From Aquarana catesbeiana (taxonomy: Eukaryota > Chordata > Amphibia > Anura > Ranidae): a DNA stretch of 64,000 bases. This document shows positions 21,595 through 33,505 of the stretch, piece by piece (the stretch's first letter is position 1; each line of letters starts with the position of its first letter). The notes under the pieces are model-generated. The model was not told the origin of the DNA. It searched no databases and saw only the letters and a program-made list of their open reading frames with translations. The stretch lies in assembly GCF_042186555.1 (NCBI RefSeq), contig NC_133336.1, positions 35,713,838 through 35,777,837 on the forward strand, written 5' to 3'. The position numbers and the translations under genes were made by a program.

Positions 21595-24500
21595 TTAATT
21601 ACCCTCCCCCCTCCGCTTGCCCCCCTCCCCTTCCCCCCCCGCCTGCAGGTGATCACAACTGGCATACCATCGTGCTAAACAGTTAAAATTGGTCTCTGAC
21701 CGCATGATATCGGCCGAGGTTCCATGTACCATTTTCAAAATCCTTTCCACTGTGTATAAACTACAATGTGACCCCAACTCCCCTTCCCATTTTTTGATAT
21801 ATGGAGGCACATCCAATTCTCCCCCCGCAGAGAGAATTTTATAGAGGCGAGAAATAACATTGCCGGGTCTGCCACTCCACATAACAGCTCCAATGGCCTG
21901 TATTTGTCTTCTCCTCTAATTGGTTTTGGTAATTTCTCAATGAAGAGCGACAATTGCATGTACCTCCAAGCATTGACCACCATCAGGTCTGTCTCCGCTT
22001 TCAATTCCCCATAGGGGCGCAACTTCCCATCTTTAATAATATCTTTCAGTTGTGCACCATTTTTCTTTATCCAATTCCCTCCCACCTCCCGCTTCCCTGG
22101 TTCAAAAAATTATTATCTTTGATATAAATCATAGGTAAGTTATAGCTCCAATTATTACATTTGTGTACCTGATCCCATACTTTAAGCGTGTTTCGTGTAA
22201 GTGATGCTGTGTTAATACTAAGTGTCCTAAATTTTGGCGGGTTCCAAATTACATGGCCCAGATCAATGCGACTTAAGCCATGTTCAATATTCACCCACCT
22301 CCTGTCTGAAACCTCCTTTGCCCATTCAACCACCCATGACAATACTACTGCGGTGTAATATCTATTTAGGTCTGGAAAAGCCAGGCCCCCTTTTTTTTTC
22401 CCCCTAATCAAAACTGAGTGAGCTATTCGTGGCTTTTTGCCACGCCAGACAAACCTCGACAACAATCCTCGTAATTCCCTAAAAAAAAATAACGTGGGAG
22501 GGCAAATGGTAACATTTGAAATTTATATGTTATTTTTGGAATTAACTGCTTTTTAGTTGCATTTATGCGACCAAACCACGAGAGGGGTAGCGACGACAAC
22601 CTGCTTATTTCCTGTCTGATTTCATCAAGCATGGGGATATAGTTGATCCGATACAATTTTTTCAGTGAATTAGCCAATTTAATACCTAAGTAATTAATTT
22701 CCTTCCTCCGCAGGAATGAAAAGGAATTTGACAAACTCTCTGCTTCTTTTTTACCCACATTAATATTGAGAACCTCCGATTTGCTCGGATTGATTTTGAA
22801 GCCAGAGACCTCGCCATATCTTTTCAATACTCCCAGCAAATTAGGGAACGTAATCATGGGGTTCGTTATAAAAAAAATTAAATTGTCGGCAAATGCCGCT
22901 AGTTTGTGTTCATCTTGTCCTACCATCACCCCTCTGCAGTTCTTTCGTATGGTTGCCAGCAGCGGTTCTAGGGACAAGACAAACATTAACGGGGATAGGG
23001 GACACCCCTGCCTCGTTCCGTTCTCCATCCTGAATGGACTGGAGAGCGCCCCATTTACCCTGACAGAAGCCGATGGATGGTTATACAAGATTTTCACCCA
23101 TGTTATATACCTGGGACCAATCCCCATTGCTTCCATAGTTTTAATCATGAACCCCCAGTCTACCCTGTCAAACGCTTTTTTAGCGTCCATTGACAGGAAT
23201 AGAGCTGGGGGTCCCTCTACTTTGATGGATTCCAATAAGAGCAAGGCTCGTACTCCGTTGTCCCTACCCTGTCGACCCGGGACAAAACGGACTTGGTCCG
23301 GATGTACCAAGAAACTCATTTTGTCCCTAAGTCTATTAGCCAATACCTTATTATAATTTTACGTCGGCATTTAACAAGGCAATAGGTCTATAGCTTGAAC
23401 AGAGCATATTATTCTTTCCCTCTTTTGCAATTAATGATATGGTAGCCAAAAGGGCCTCGTCACCCATCTGGCAAACAGGACCCAGTTTATTCCAATAATA
23501 GCAGAGTCTAGGTACCAAGATGTGTTTACATTTTTTCAGGTAAATATTGGTAAAGCCGTCGGGCCCGGGACTTTTCCCTGACGGTAAGTTATTCAGTGCA
23601 AGATATATTTCCTCTTCAGTTATGGGGCCATCTAAAACTAATTTTTCCTCCTCTGAGAGCCCTTTCAGCCCAGCTCCCTTCAAAAATTCCTCTGTCTTTA
23701 CACTATTTAGAGAGTCACCCCCTGCCCTCCCTCCAATGGTGTACAGGGCTTCAAAGAACTTCCTAAACTCTTCAGCTATCTCTTTAGTGGGCGCCACTGT
23801 TTCTCCTTTTTTATTTTGTATTTTCTCAATGAAATTCCGGTCTCTTTTCTTCCTCAAAACCCTTGCTAGGTGTTTACTAGATGTATTGCCACTGTAATAT
23901 CTCTCTCTTGTTATTTTAGTAAATACCCTCCTAGCGTCCTGCTCCATGCTGTCTTTTAACTCCTCCCTTTTAGCCACTAGGAGGCGGTAGCTGTCCTGTG
24001 CCAGTCCCCTAGATTCTTTATGAATCAGTTCTAACGCTGCGATTTCCTCTAATAATTTTACCCTTTTTTCCTTTCTCTTTTTTTTTTTCCCCTGCCCCGA
24101 TGGAGATCAGGAGTCCCCTAACATATGCTTTATGCGTTTCCCACAAAGTGGATGGGGAAATATCTCCTGTGTCATTGGCCTTGAAGAAAAAATCAATTTC
24201 CTCCTGAAGCTTATCAAAAACATGGGGAATTTCAAGAAGATTTTCATTTAATTTCCAAGAGAATGGTTGTCTTTGCACTTCTGGAACCCTGATCTCCATC
24301 GTGACCGGGGAGTGATCAGATATCGATGTAATTTCAATTCTAGACTCTACTACCTGGTCCAATAAACTGTGATCTATCATAATGTAGTCCAGTCTTGTGT
24401 ACGTCCCGTGCACAGGGGAGAAGAAGGTGTAATATTTTACCTTTGGATGCTGTAACCGCCATACATCCATAAGATGACATTGGTGCAGCCTTTTCCAGAT

Positions 24501-25001
24501 CCTTCTTAGCTGAACCTTCCTTGTCCCCTGTGCCCGGGACGTACTGTCTACTGTGGGTTCTAGGCAAAAATTAAAGCCTCCCGCTAACACCACCTCCCCT
24601 TCTTTAAACTCCATCAATTTCACCAGAACTTGCTCCAAAAAAACAGTTGGGTTTCTGTTTGGACAGTACATATTTGCTACCGTAAGTGTTTTATTCCCCA
24701 AGTTGCCCTTAAGGAAAAGAAAACGCCCTTCTGGGTCCATTACCCTGTCAACCAAGGAAAATTTAGACGTTTTGGAAAAACCGATTGCTACTCCCTTGGC
24801 TCTCCTAATAGGAGTATCGCTATAATACCAAAGGGGCAAATTTGGGGAGTAAGGCCTAACATTTGAGTCTTGGGTCAAGTGAGTCTCCTGGAGAAGTATT
24901 ATGTGTGCTTGGTAGTCTTGTAGTTCTTTCAAGATTTTGTGCCTTTTGCTCGGCGAGTTCAGGCCCTTCACATTGTAGGATATGAACTTTAAATCTAACA
25001 T
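21595..25001 (-). pseudogene. L1 ORF2: endonuclease and reverse transcriptase, broken
   Basis: ORF2 nicks target DNA and reverse transcribes L1 RNA. From the ATG at 25001 the APE-like endonuclease runs to about 24018 with SYNVKGLNSP, LLQETHL and SDHSPVTMEI. The GDFN motif reads GGFN, so a catalytic Asp is Gly. RT sequence continues in 23977-23351 (LPSGKSPGPDGF, SYRPIALLNAD) and 23343-22423 (SMDAKKAFDRVDW, NGTRQGCPLSP). The catalytic FADD box reads FADN. Downstream frames 22465-22067, 22085-21735 and 21882-21595 carry the C-terminal region. At least five frame changes separate these pieces. The last frame ends in a purine-rich stretch without the CCHC knuckle seen in the other L1 fragments here. 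Confidence 0.88.
21602..21644 (-). other. G-rich tract in L1 3' region
   Basis: On the L1 sense strand this stretch has five or more runs of three to eight G separated by short A/C/G spacers. That is enough for a predicted G-quadruplex in the transcript. G-rich 3' UTR tracts are known in mammalian L1; homology to those is not claimed. Confidence 0.6.
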
Positions 25002-25559
25002 TATAATTCTGCTAACAGTTAACCATGTTCATCGGTCAGCCAGTCAGCAGCTGTTGCTTCCCCTGCAGGTTTAACTCCCCCCCCAACCCCTCCCTTCCCT
25101 CCAAACACCCTCCCCCCCGGCCATACTACGGCCTTAAGCCCGCAAATCTGGGACATAACTATTCCCGACTGCGACCTTTAGTTTATTTTATGGGGGTGAG
25201 ACTCCGAAGGCAGCTACAAATGTCCCGCTTACCTCCAGAAACGGAGGCACTAGGGACGGGAGTACCGGAGGCTGACCTCCCCACCCTGTGGTACACCCCC
25301 CTTGCCCCCCCAACTCAGGGGGTGTAAAGCCCCTTTACGTTTTACCTAACTGACAGCCCCCTCCCTCCTCCCCACCGTACCCTTTTTATTATCAGCAAAT
25401 ACACCTTCCACTAGGGACTCTTCCTTCCTGAGAGACCGGAAGAGGGGAAGGGGAGGAGAGGAGGAGAGAAGAAAAAAAAAACCCCAACCAACACCCCCCC
25501 TCCCCAGTCCTTCATCCCATTTAATGAACATAGTCCTTCGTTGTCCCCTTGGAAGGTTC

Positions 25560-26312
25560 TTAATCTAATGCCATGTCCAGTGTGGGGATACCCAGCTTAT
25601 CGCAAAAGTCCTTTGTCTCCTCTGGGAACCTCATCCTCAAAGATCTGCCTTCCTTCATCACTAATAGGGATGTTGGGAACCCCCAGCTGTATTTGATATT
25701 GGCCCTTCTAAGTTGCTCAAGCAGCGGTCTAAATTGCCTTCTCCGTGCCAGGGTACCCGCCGAGCGATCTGTGAAGATCTGAAGATCTTTGTCTTCGAAT
25801 CGCACTGCGGGGGCACCCCGCAAGTTATTCCATATCTTCTCTTTGACTTCAAATGAGTGAAATTTTACAATCACATCACGGGGAATATCTGCCCTTAAGT
25901 TGGGAGGTTTTCTGATCCTATGCACCCTATCGATCCTTAGAATCGTTTCCTCTTCCAGGCCCAATATAGGGTTGAAAATGTTTTTCATCTTAGACAGCAA
26001 GTCCTCATTTTGTTGTTCAGGAAGCGACCAGATACGCAAATTCTGACGGCGGCTTTGGTTCTCCAGTTCTTCCAACTTATATGCCAGCATGCGATAATCG
26101 CTTTTCGCTATACTCAACTGCAATTTAAGCTCCAGGATCTCTTTAGCATGTTTACCCGTTGACTCCTCCACCTCCTCTACTCTTCGCAACAGATGACCCA
26201 GATCTGTCCTCACATTAAATATCTCTGACTTGATAGTGGTTTCAAGATTTGAAAACATCTCCTTCATTTCTACCTTGGTGGGTAGTGGGTCCATATTTTT
26301 TTGACCCTCCAT
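25560..26312 (-). CDS. L1 ORF1 protein (nucleic-acid-binding chaperone)
   Basis: This protein would coat L1 RNA and assist target-primed reverse transcription in the L1 ribonucleoprotein. The frame is open for 250 codons. Residues about 15-85 are heptad-like and charged (FSNLETTIKSE, VEEVEESTGKHAKEILELK), consistent with the trimerising coiled coil. A noncanonical RRM follows, with the clade motif ENQSRRQNLRIWSLPE at about 84-99. The C-terminal domain contains VHRIRKPPN, PRDVIVKFHSFEVKEKIW and a closing region ending LGIPTLDMALD. It is shorter than many L1 ORF1 proteins (about 300-340 residues), so a few N-terminal residues may be missing, but an upstream stop limits extension. ORF1 is intact although ORF2 is not. 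Confidence 0.8.
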   Translation of the reverse strand: MEGQKNMDPLPTKVEMKEMFSNLETTIKSEIFNVRTDLGHLLRRVEEVEESTGKHAKEILELKLQLSIAKSDYRMLAYKLEELENQSRRQNLRIWSLPEQQNEDLLSKMKNIFNPILGLEEETILRIDRVHRIRKPPNLRADIPRDVIVKFHSFEVKEKIWNNLRGAPAVRFEDKDLQIFTDRSAGTLARRRQFRPLLEQLRRANIKYSWGFPTSLLVMKEGRSLRMRFPEETKDFCDKLGIPTLDMALD

Positions 26313-27480
26313 CCTACTGGTACTTGGGGCACTCCAGATCTTCTCTCGGCCTCTCCCCCTGCACCCCCTTTTGCTTCAGTTGATCTCTTTTTTTTTCCTT
26401 CGTTCCCCCTTGCTTCGTATCTGTACTGGGGCTTTTTGCACTCGTCTCCTTAAGATATTTTTGAATTGAAAATGAATTTAGGCTCTCCCTTGGGGTCTTG
26501 GGTTCAGCGGATTTTTAGGTGCGACTTCTCATGCTCATATCAGTATCTTATTTCCTGCAACTTGTAGGACGCCTGATTTCTGTTGCCTCTAAAATGGCTC
26601 CAAAGGCCTGATAGCTTCTAGATACTTTTATACTTAAATGTATTATGATTAGCTGTAGTCCTGTTTTCCTCAATACCACCTAAGAGGGCCGATACTTCTG
26701 GAACTCACGCTGCAAGCCGTATTTTAGAGCCCTCAGGCTATATTCCAGAGAAGGGGTCATGCAGACTCTCCCTTGGGTTTCCAGCCCCTTTAGTTTTTTT
26801 CTTCCTTCCTTCCCCCATCCCCTCCTTCCTTCCCCACCTATCCGCTTTCTTAATGTTATAGTCCTTACAATCTTCGCAACTTCCTCATGCAAATCTTCTC
26901 ATGCAAACAGAAAGAGATAACAGGCATATATAGATGGCTCATACCTTTTAATAGCATCTTCTTATTGCTCTATAATAAGCTCACCAGGTCGCCTGCAGTC
27001 CTGAGCCATTGCTTTCTGTTTCTCTGGGCTCCGTTCTCCTGCTGAGATCTGTTGCCGTGTAGGGGGGGATCGCTAGAGGGAAGACACCGAACTCCGGAGT
27101 GGAGGGGGGTGTAGCAGATGGTCTCGGGGGCTCAGATTGTCGCTCCGTGCCACTAGCCAGCAGCCAGCGTGTCAGTGAGCAGCGGGGTTTCTCCCCTTCT
27201 TCGCGTCCTCCCGGACTGCCGTTTGATCGGCGGGCTTGCGTCACCACCCTCTGGAGGAAGGGGAGGGGGGCTCCCACTCAGTTGAGGCTGGGTACTTCAG
27301 GGGGGAACCTGTGCGTCCTTCAGGTATCTAGCTCTGAGGCGGGATCGGGTTAACTCCGTACGCCGCTCCTCGATTTCTCGGGCGTCCAGCCTGCCTCCTC
27401 TCCCTCACACCTGTGCTGCCAACAGGCCCCTCCCCCCGCTCCTACGTCTCACGTCCGCATCGTGAGCCGTCCCTTTCCTC
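26313..27480 (-). promoter_or_regulatory. L1 5' UTR / internal promoter region
   Basis: These 1.17 kb precede ORF1 on the minus strand. The distal half (about 27000-27480) is markedly CpG- and GC-rich compared with the surrounding AT-rich DNA. L1 elements carry an internal promoter at this position; the promoter role here is inferred from position and composition only. Plus-strand ORFs across it are compositional. Confidence 0.5.
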
Positions 27481-27506
27481 CTGATTTCATGGTTTCTGAC
27501 ACAGGA

Positions 27507-28075
27507 GTCGGCAACATGTTGGCAGCAAGGAACTCAGACAATAGGTGCAGGAACTCCCCCTTTCCGAGTCACCCCTTTTCTCTGCCCCCTACACACCTCT
27601 CAGTACCGTCACTTTTAGACAATATAGAACCAAGTATCATTTTGAGGTGCTAAGTAATTTGTATGGAATTTGATAATGATATTAAGAAAAGCAGTAAAAT
27701 AGATCCCCTTCGGCCAGCAACAATAGATCCCCCTAACAACAATGGACCAACCACAAAAAAATTTTCCCGCCAGCAACAATAGACTCCCTGCAGCACCAAC
27801 AGATCTCCGCACAGCCAGCATTAATATTCTGTCTGGCTGCCATCAACAATAGACCCCTCCCCCAACAGTAGATCTCTTTCAGCAACAACTGATCCCCCAG
27901 CAACATAGGACCCCCCAGCAACAATAGATCACTCACCAGCAACAATAGACCTCCCCAGCAACAATAGATCCCCCTTATTAATACCCTGCAGCACACCCCA
28001 GCACCCCTTGCCATTACATACAGTCAGTCCAAGAGGTGCCGGAACTGCGTTCCCCCGCGTTCCCGCTGAAAAAAA
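27507..28075 (-). repeat. GTTGCTGG minisatellite repeat, inverted and uninterrupted copy
   Basis: Units agcaacaatagatcccc are the reverse complement of those at 16597-17000, and 27530-27700 is the reverse complement of 19030-19220. This copy lacks the fold-back insertion and so shows the empty site for it. Confidence 0.65.
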
Positions 28076-28079
28076 GCCC

Positions 28080-28605
28080 TGCATTTATGCAATGATCAGT
28101 ACATTTCTATAGCACTGATCAATGTAATAATGTCACTGGTCCCCAAAAAGTGACGTTCGGGGTCAGATTTGTACGCAGCAATGTCGCAGTCCCGCTAAAA
28201 ATTGCAGAACAACAATTAAAAAAAAGTTCCTAAATCTATCCTATAGTTTGTAGACGTGATAACTTTTGCGCAAACCAATCAATATACACCTATTGCGATT
28301 TTTCTTTTTTTTTACCAAAAATATGTAGAAGAATATATATCGACCTAAACCGATTAATGCATTTTTTTTTATATATATATTTTCTTTTTTTGGATATGTA
28401 TTATAGCAGAAAGTAAAAAAAAAAATAGGTTTTTTTTTTTCAAAATTGTCACTTTTTTGTTTATAGCGCAAAAAATAAAAACTGCCACAAATACCACCAA
28501 AAGAAAACTCTATTTGTGGGAAAAAAAGGATGTAAATTTTGTTTGGGTACAACGTCGCACGACCGTGCAATTGTCAGTTAAAGCGCAGTACTGTATCGCA
28601 ATAAA
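28080..28605 (+). repeat. TTAACCACTT-family repeat, partial
   Basis: It shares gtcactggtccccaaaaagtg, cgcaaaccaatcaatataca and the gctctatttgtggg block with copies at 645-1036, 8900-9100 and 53560-54033. Both termini are missing or diverged. Confidence 0.55.
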
Positions 28606-28639
28606 AAATTGGAATTCGTTAGAAAACGAATAATCAAAA

Positions 28640-28766
28640 CGAATTTCAACAAAACGTGTTACTATTCAATACTGTTTCTTTCGGAGATTCAGATACATCC
28701 AAATTTCGGAATAACTGAAAATTCATCCAAATTTGCATTCGGAACGCAACAAATTGCACATGTCTA
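28640..28766. mobile_element. Truncated TAGACATGTGCAATT-family element
   Basis: Its right end aacaaattgcacatgtcta matches the inverted terminus of the elements at 19295 and 59189. The left part is missing. Confidence 0.5.
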
Positions 28767-29574
28767 GTGAGCAGGTTTTCAGGAACTCTTGGCACAGGGC
28801 TGGAGACAATCCAGCAATGAGGCCAAGCTGACCTCAGGTTTAAATAGGGTGTCGGGCGCCAGGATCTGTGTACATGCATGTGTGCGCCAAGGCCCATGTC
28901 TACTATGCTCTCGAACACTCTTGTCCTTGCACGTCTTAAATTTCTATGCTCATAGCCCTGCACATACACACGCAAATGAGCACCTGCTGTATAAGATTCC
29001 TGAAAGTTAGCCTTGTGGAAGAATATGCTTTGTCTAGTAATGGCTGCCTGTAGCAGGATGGCAGTCAGCAGAATGAGCATGTTATTATAAACTGTTGATC
29101 GGAAAGTACTGGGGTTGAAAGCTGGGCATCTTCAGGAGTTCAGGTCAGCTAGCAGCAATGAGAGCTGCACATGTGATCAGTAATTACATCAATCATAGAT
29201 GTGTGTGCAGGGGTGTGCCTGGGCACACCTTAATCACTGTGTGCGGTGCCGATTCCACCTATTGCCTGGGCTTCCCCCCATGTTGCACCCCCCTGCAATG
29301 CTGCTGGCTTCCCTTCTCTCATCTCCTCTCCCCCCTGGCTCAGGAGAGTGGGGGGAAGGGGCTGGTAAAACTGTGTTTACTATGCTTCAGCTTGTGAATG
29401 AACAGGAAGCTGCTCTGCACAGAGAACTTCCCATTCATTCACTGTCCAGTGTGGCTGAGGCTGCAGAGAAAGGCCTGTTTGAGCCTTGGGGTGCACACCC
29501 TAATGCAACAGGCTGCGCATACCTGGAAAGGCTAGAAGACTGGTGAAAAAAGGTGAGTATAGGAGGCTTTGTAT
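28767..29574. other. Unassigned interval, probably repeat-derived
   Basis: No gene is supported. The frames at 28646-29080 (minus) and 29199-29546 (plus) have no recognisable domain. Confidence 0.35.
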
Positions 29575-30830
29575 ATAATTTTTATATAGGATAGCTGGCG
29601 TTTCTTTTTACTAAACCTAAGTGTTGCCAAAATAAAAAAAACACAAAAATCAGCACAAGGGACATAACTTACAATCAGTAAGATATGTCCCTTCTGCTGA
29701 TACCTCTTCTGTTTGGTTAAATCCTCCTTTGTCCACCCCCTGCCATAATCTTCCGGTTTGGTGATTGCTAATAGCTGTCGCAGGTTCTTGTCAAAAGTGC
29801 CCGAATATGCCTGCCTTTCCCATCCAGCTCCTACATTTATAGAAGCCAAACTATGAATGGAGGATGGGCAGATGTTTTAAGGGTTCGCTTCCTCCATTCA
29901 TAAACCATGTTTCATTTATAGAAGTTGTAGTAAAGCTGGGTGAAAAGCAGTGGCGGCCCGTGCATTGTGGCTGCATGGATGCCGCCCCCACAACACCTAT
30001 ACCGCCCTCCGTATCCATGTGCCCGGCCCCTTTCAGGATGCCAGACCCATGAATTACTATGGCGGAGATAGGCGGGGTGTGTATTTTGAAGCATGTGATT
30101 AGAGCCAGCGGCTCTAATAGGCTTCAAAATAGGGTGGGCTCAGGGCGCAGAGCCCACCCTGTTGTGTGATGATGGCAAATGAATTTTCGTTATGGTCACA
30201 CTACAGTTCAGGAGGCAGGTCTGTGAGACCTGTTTCCTGATTGGCCAAAGTGCCAGGTGATCCTATTGGTGGAAGAGGAGACACACAGGGGAGGAAACCT
30301 GAGGAGGGGACACAGGAGCCACTGCTGCCCGCACTGGAAGAGAGGAGGAGGACAGCCCCATCACTGCAGGAGAGGAGGAGGACAGCCCTGCCAATGCAGG
30401 AGAGTGAGTATTTGCCGTGGGTGGTCTGGCGGGAGCTGCTGTGGTCAGTCCCGTGGGTGGTCCTGTGGGTGCCAATGGTGGTATGGTGGGTGCCTGCGGG
30501 TGGTCAGTGCCGTGCCACCTGGTGGCGGAGGGAGGTTGGTGCATGTTTGCCGCCCCCCCAAAAGGAGAACTCACCAGCTGCCACTGGCGAAAAGGGTAGT
30601 CATGGTTGCACATTCTTGATGGAGCCCTCAAAATTCTGTATACCCCTGCCACTTTAGAAGATTATGGCAGTGGTGGATGGGAGGGGGCATTGACGGCAGG
30701 GAGGACAATTTCACCTAACAGAAGGGGAATCCGCTTAAGGGACACGTCCTACAGACTGTAAGGTATGTCCCTTGTGCTGATTTTTTTTTTGTGTTTTTAC
30801 TTTGGCTGCTCTTAGGCTTTAAGAAGATTT
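29575..30830. repeat. Inverted repeat interrupted by a hAT element
   Basis: The left arm (about 29600-29850), containing cagcacaagggacataactt and cctgccataatcttcc, is the reverse complement of the right arm (about 30640-30800), containing gtatgtcccttgtgctga and agaagattatggcag. The hAT-type element at 29948-30586 occupies the middle. Confidence 0.55.
29948..30586. mobile_element. Non-autonomous hAT-type element, CAGTGGC ends
   Basis: Ends are CAGTGGCGGCCCGTG and the inverse CACCAGCTGCCACTG. The flanking 8-mers are gtgaaaag (29940-29947) and gcgaaaag (30587-30594), one transition apart. The GC-rich interior gives overlapping open frames in several registers (30241-30657 and others), none with a domain. 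Confidence 0.75.
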
Positions 30831-32560
30831 AGGGTCAATCCCAGCTTTCAACCAAAAAAAAGGCACAGGAGAAACTTCACAAAAAATTAGGCTTTTGGAT
30901 GTGATGGTGTGTTGCCTACTTTACTTGTAAAATTATATCTACAAAAGGAGCCACAAAAATTCTAGTAATTATAGGAAATGTCATTCAGCAGTAGGTAGAT
31001 TAAATCAGTTAAGAAAATGTGAAAGTTTCTTTTGTAAGTTCTACCTAATTTGTAGTGCCATATGCTTTATGATTTTTATAAAAACCTAGGCGAACCCAGC
31101 AGAGAGAATGTGCAAACTGCTGTAGGGGAGAAAAACATTCAAGTTTTTAGCTTGAAAGGGCAGACAAAAGTGTTGCTATTGTTCCGGCTTCACAAAGAAT
31201 ATTAATTTCAGATTTGCTCGTAAAGCCTTCACAAAATGGTTGTCAAGGTATCTGAGCACTTAAAACTTTATCACCAGCCTTATGCTGTCTTGGTAATAAA
31301 CATAAAAAGGGAAAATGGGCAGATTTACAAAAAAAAGGAGGAATGGAAGGGTCTTGGTTGTACATAAAAAACGATTCAGATTTTCATTTTTTATCCTATA
31401 TTGAAAAATGGACCCTTAAAATTTATAACCCCTTGATAATGTTTTTATTCCAGGAATTAATTTTTTTCAGGTTGCTGTAAATTTTTGATGGTAGCTTGAG
31501 TCCATTAGGGAATAGACAATTGCAACTCTGCTAATTTCTCATCTGCCATCTTTCACCAAAATTTGCATAATCAAAAGGGAGTTACTTTTATGATTTTGGA
31601 ATGTGTAAGGGTGCTGCCAGGAAGCACGTTGGGTGAATCGGAGCATGTTGAACCCAAGACTGCAGATAACCATAACACGTTGGAACAATTCAATAAAGCA
31701 TTTGTAAAACGTTTCTGATGATATGGTCCCTTAAATCCTGTGCCTAATTCATGAAAGCTTTGTGCCAATTTTGTTGAGAGTTCCGACACGTGCGACAGAT
31801 TCAAGTAGTCCTCACTTGCGCTACCTCGCAACCAATGAGCATCTGTATGTACCCCCATATATCTGCCAGTTGGGCAATAGTCAGATTTGGTCATGACATC
31901 TGGCAATGCCCATATTTTGTTATGACATCGGGCAATGCCCATATTTGGTTATGACATCACCCAGCATCCCTGCCCCATTATTGACCATCAGCTGTTAGTC
32001 GGGGAATCTCCTGGCCTGCAGCTGAACGGGGCCTTTGACCAGGGCCAGCTGATAGCGCCCTAGCAACCAACGATGCTTTGCAGTTCAGTGGTTGAATATG
32101 ATCTGAGGATGAAATGTCCACAATATGGACTCCCCAACCTTAGTGCCACTTCCCTACCATGTTTCCGACAACTACATGAATCTGCTGCAGGTACTATTTG
32201 TTGTGCAGAGGCACAACTTAATTCTAAATAGTGTTTATGACACGCTTTAAAAATTCCAGGTATTATTTCCTGCTGTATTCTTCATAATGTAAAAAAAAAA
32301 TAACTTAAAATAACCATATATAGGTGGTACAGAACTCTCAAAATGGTTTTGTCAGATGGGTGGAGCTGGGAATTTAAGTACAGAGATGTTGCTCTGGGAT
32401 CTCCAAGAAAAATAAGAAGTGGGTGGGTGACTAAGCAAGCCTGAACCTTAGCAAAAACCGAAGCTGATTAACTGTTTACTATCCATTAACATAATGTGGA
32501 CATCTGACTAATGGAAAATGTTCTATAATATTTGCATCTAGCACTTAGGCTTTTACTGAC
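30831..32560. other. Unassigned interval with a short tandem repeat
   Basis: Positions 31886-31965 hold about three units of a roughly 32-bp repeat around tggttatgacatcgggcaat. No gene, RNA or element ends were recognised in the rest. Confidence 0.4.
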
Positions 32561-32563
32561 TAA

Positions 32564-32998
32564 TGCCGCATACACACGAGCGGAATGTCTGACAGAAAAA
32601 GTCAGACGGGAGCTTTTCATCGTATATTCCGATCATGTGTGTGCCCCATCAGACTTTTTACGTTGAAAATTATGACGGACCTAGAAAGAGAACATGTTCT
32701 ACTTTTTTCCGACGGAACCAATTCCTATCGGGAAAACCGCTAGTCTGTATGCTGTTCCGACGTCCCAAAAACGAGGCATGCTCTGAAGCAAGTATGAGAC
32801 GGAAGCGATTGGCTACTGGCTAATGAACTTTCGTTTTCTAGTCCCATTGTACGTGTTGTACGTCACCGCGTTCTTGACAGTCGGAATTTGGTGTGACCGT
32901 GTGTTTGCAAGACAGCTTGAGCGGAATTCCGTTGGAACTCCATCAGAAAAACCTTCAGAGTTTATTCCGATGGGAAAACCGGTCGTGTGTACAGGGCA
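32564..32998. mobile_element. Harbinger-type miniature element (435 bp)
   Basis: Ends are TGCCGCATACACACGAGCGG and the inverse GGTCGTGTGTACAGGGCA, flanked by TAA (32561-32563) and TTA (32999-33001). Internal copies of the GAYCGTGTGTRGGC-like motif, somewhat decayed, lie near 32631 and 32896. No coding capacity. Its ends resemble those of the 7.2-kb element that starts 0.5 kb to the right. Confidence 0.75.
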
Positions 32999-33204
32999 TT
33001 ACAGTTCAAATTCATTATTCTCTTGACTAATATTACTGAATAGCAAGTTTCTCAACATAGTAAATTGCCCTGGGAACTATATTATATAGAGAAGTGTAAT
33101 TGTCCCTCAGGACACAGGTGCCACAGGATTATCACAGCATGGTGGTGTGTGCAGCGCATACTATACATATAGTATACCATAAGTGTAATAAAAGAGATAA
33201 ATAA

Positions 33205-33440
33205 GTAGCACACTTGGCTTCTAGTATTGGGGTTTACACTCCCAGAGCCCTGGGTTCACCACCAGAAATACAGTAATACTTAAGTTTGTAAAGTGTGTGC
33301 TTGTAGGACAATGCTTAGCAGCACCAGGTGGTAATCTCCTTGCGGGCAAGGACTGAGAAATAGTTGTACGGTATGTCCTCTAATGTATGTTAGTGCTATA
33401 TAATAATATAAAATATACATTATATTGCACTTTAAAATAA
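33205..33440 (+). repeat. Possible tRNA-derived SINE
   Basis: Sequence near 33207 (agcacacttggct) and 33250 (ctgggttcaccacc) is loosely like RNA polymerase III A and B boxes. The segment ends in gctatataataatata, an L2/CR1-like tail. A non-SINE explanation is possible. Confidence 0.4.
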
Positions 33441-33505
33441 GTTTTAGTAAGCCATGGAAATAGTGACTTCGGTTTTTGCATGCCCTATTCAATTGCACAC
33501 TGTAA

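Larger units (their letters stand above)
21441..27480 (-). mobile_element. Near full-length L1-clade LINE, minus strand
   Basis: It is bounded by a perfect 17-bp direct repeat, ctgatttcatggtttct, at 21424-21440 and 27481-27497. The minus strand reads a CpG-rich 5' UTR (27480-26313), ORF1 (26312-25560), a 558-bp spacer, ORF2 (25001 to about 21595, broken), a G-rich 3' tract (21602-21644) and a poly(A) tail (T run 21441-21462 on plus). At 6.04 kb it is close to full length for the clade. Several frameshifts and two catalytic substitutions make it dead. Confidence 0.9.
21043..27501 (+). mobile_element. Solo LTR (402 bp) carrying an L1 insertion
   Basis: LTR sequence occupies 21043-21440 and 27498-27501. 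It starts TGTCAG and ends CTGACA, and the flanking 5-mers cagga (21038-21042 and 27502-27506) are identical, so this is a single LTR with an intact target duplication. An attaaa-type poly(A) signal lies near 21385. A tentative Gypsy-type assignment rests on the TGTCA start and 5-bp duplication; a retroviral LTR is also possible. The L1 at 21441-27480 sits four bases from its right end. Confidence 0.75.

Noticed and set aside
22766..23356. 196-codon plus-strand frame and others at 23547 and 24553
   Set aside because: Antisense shadows of L1 ORF2.
30241..30657. 138-codon plus-strand frame with overlapping frames on both strands
   Set aside because: Lies in the GC-rich interior of a non-autonomous hAT element; no homology recognised.
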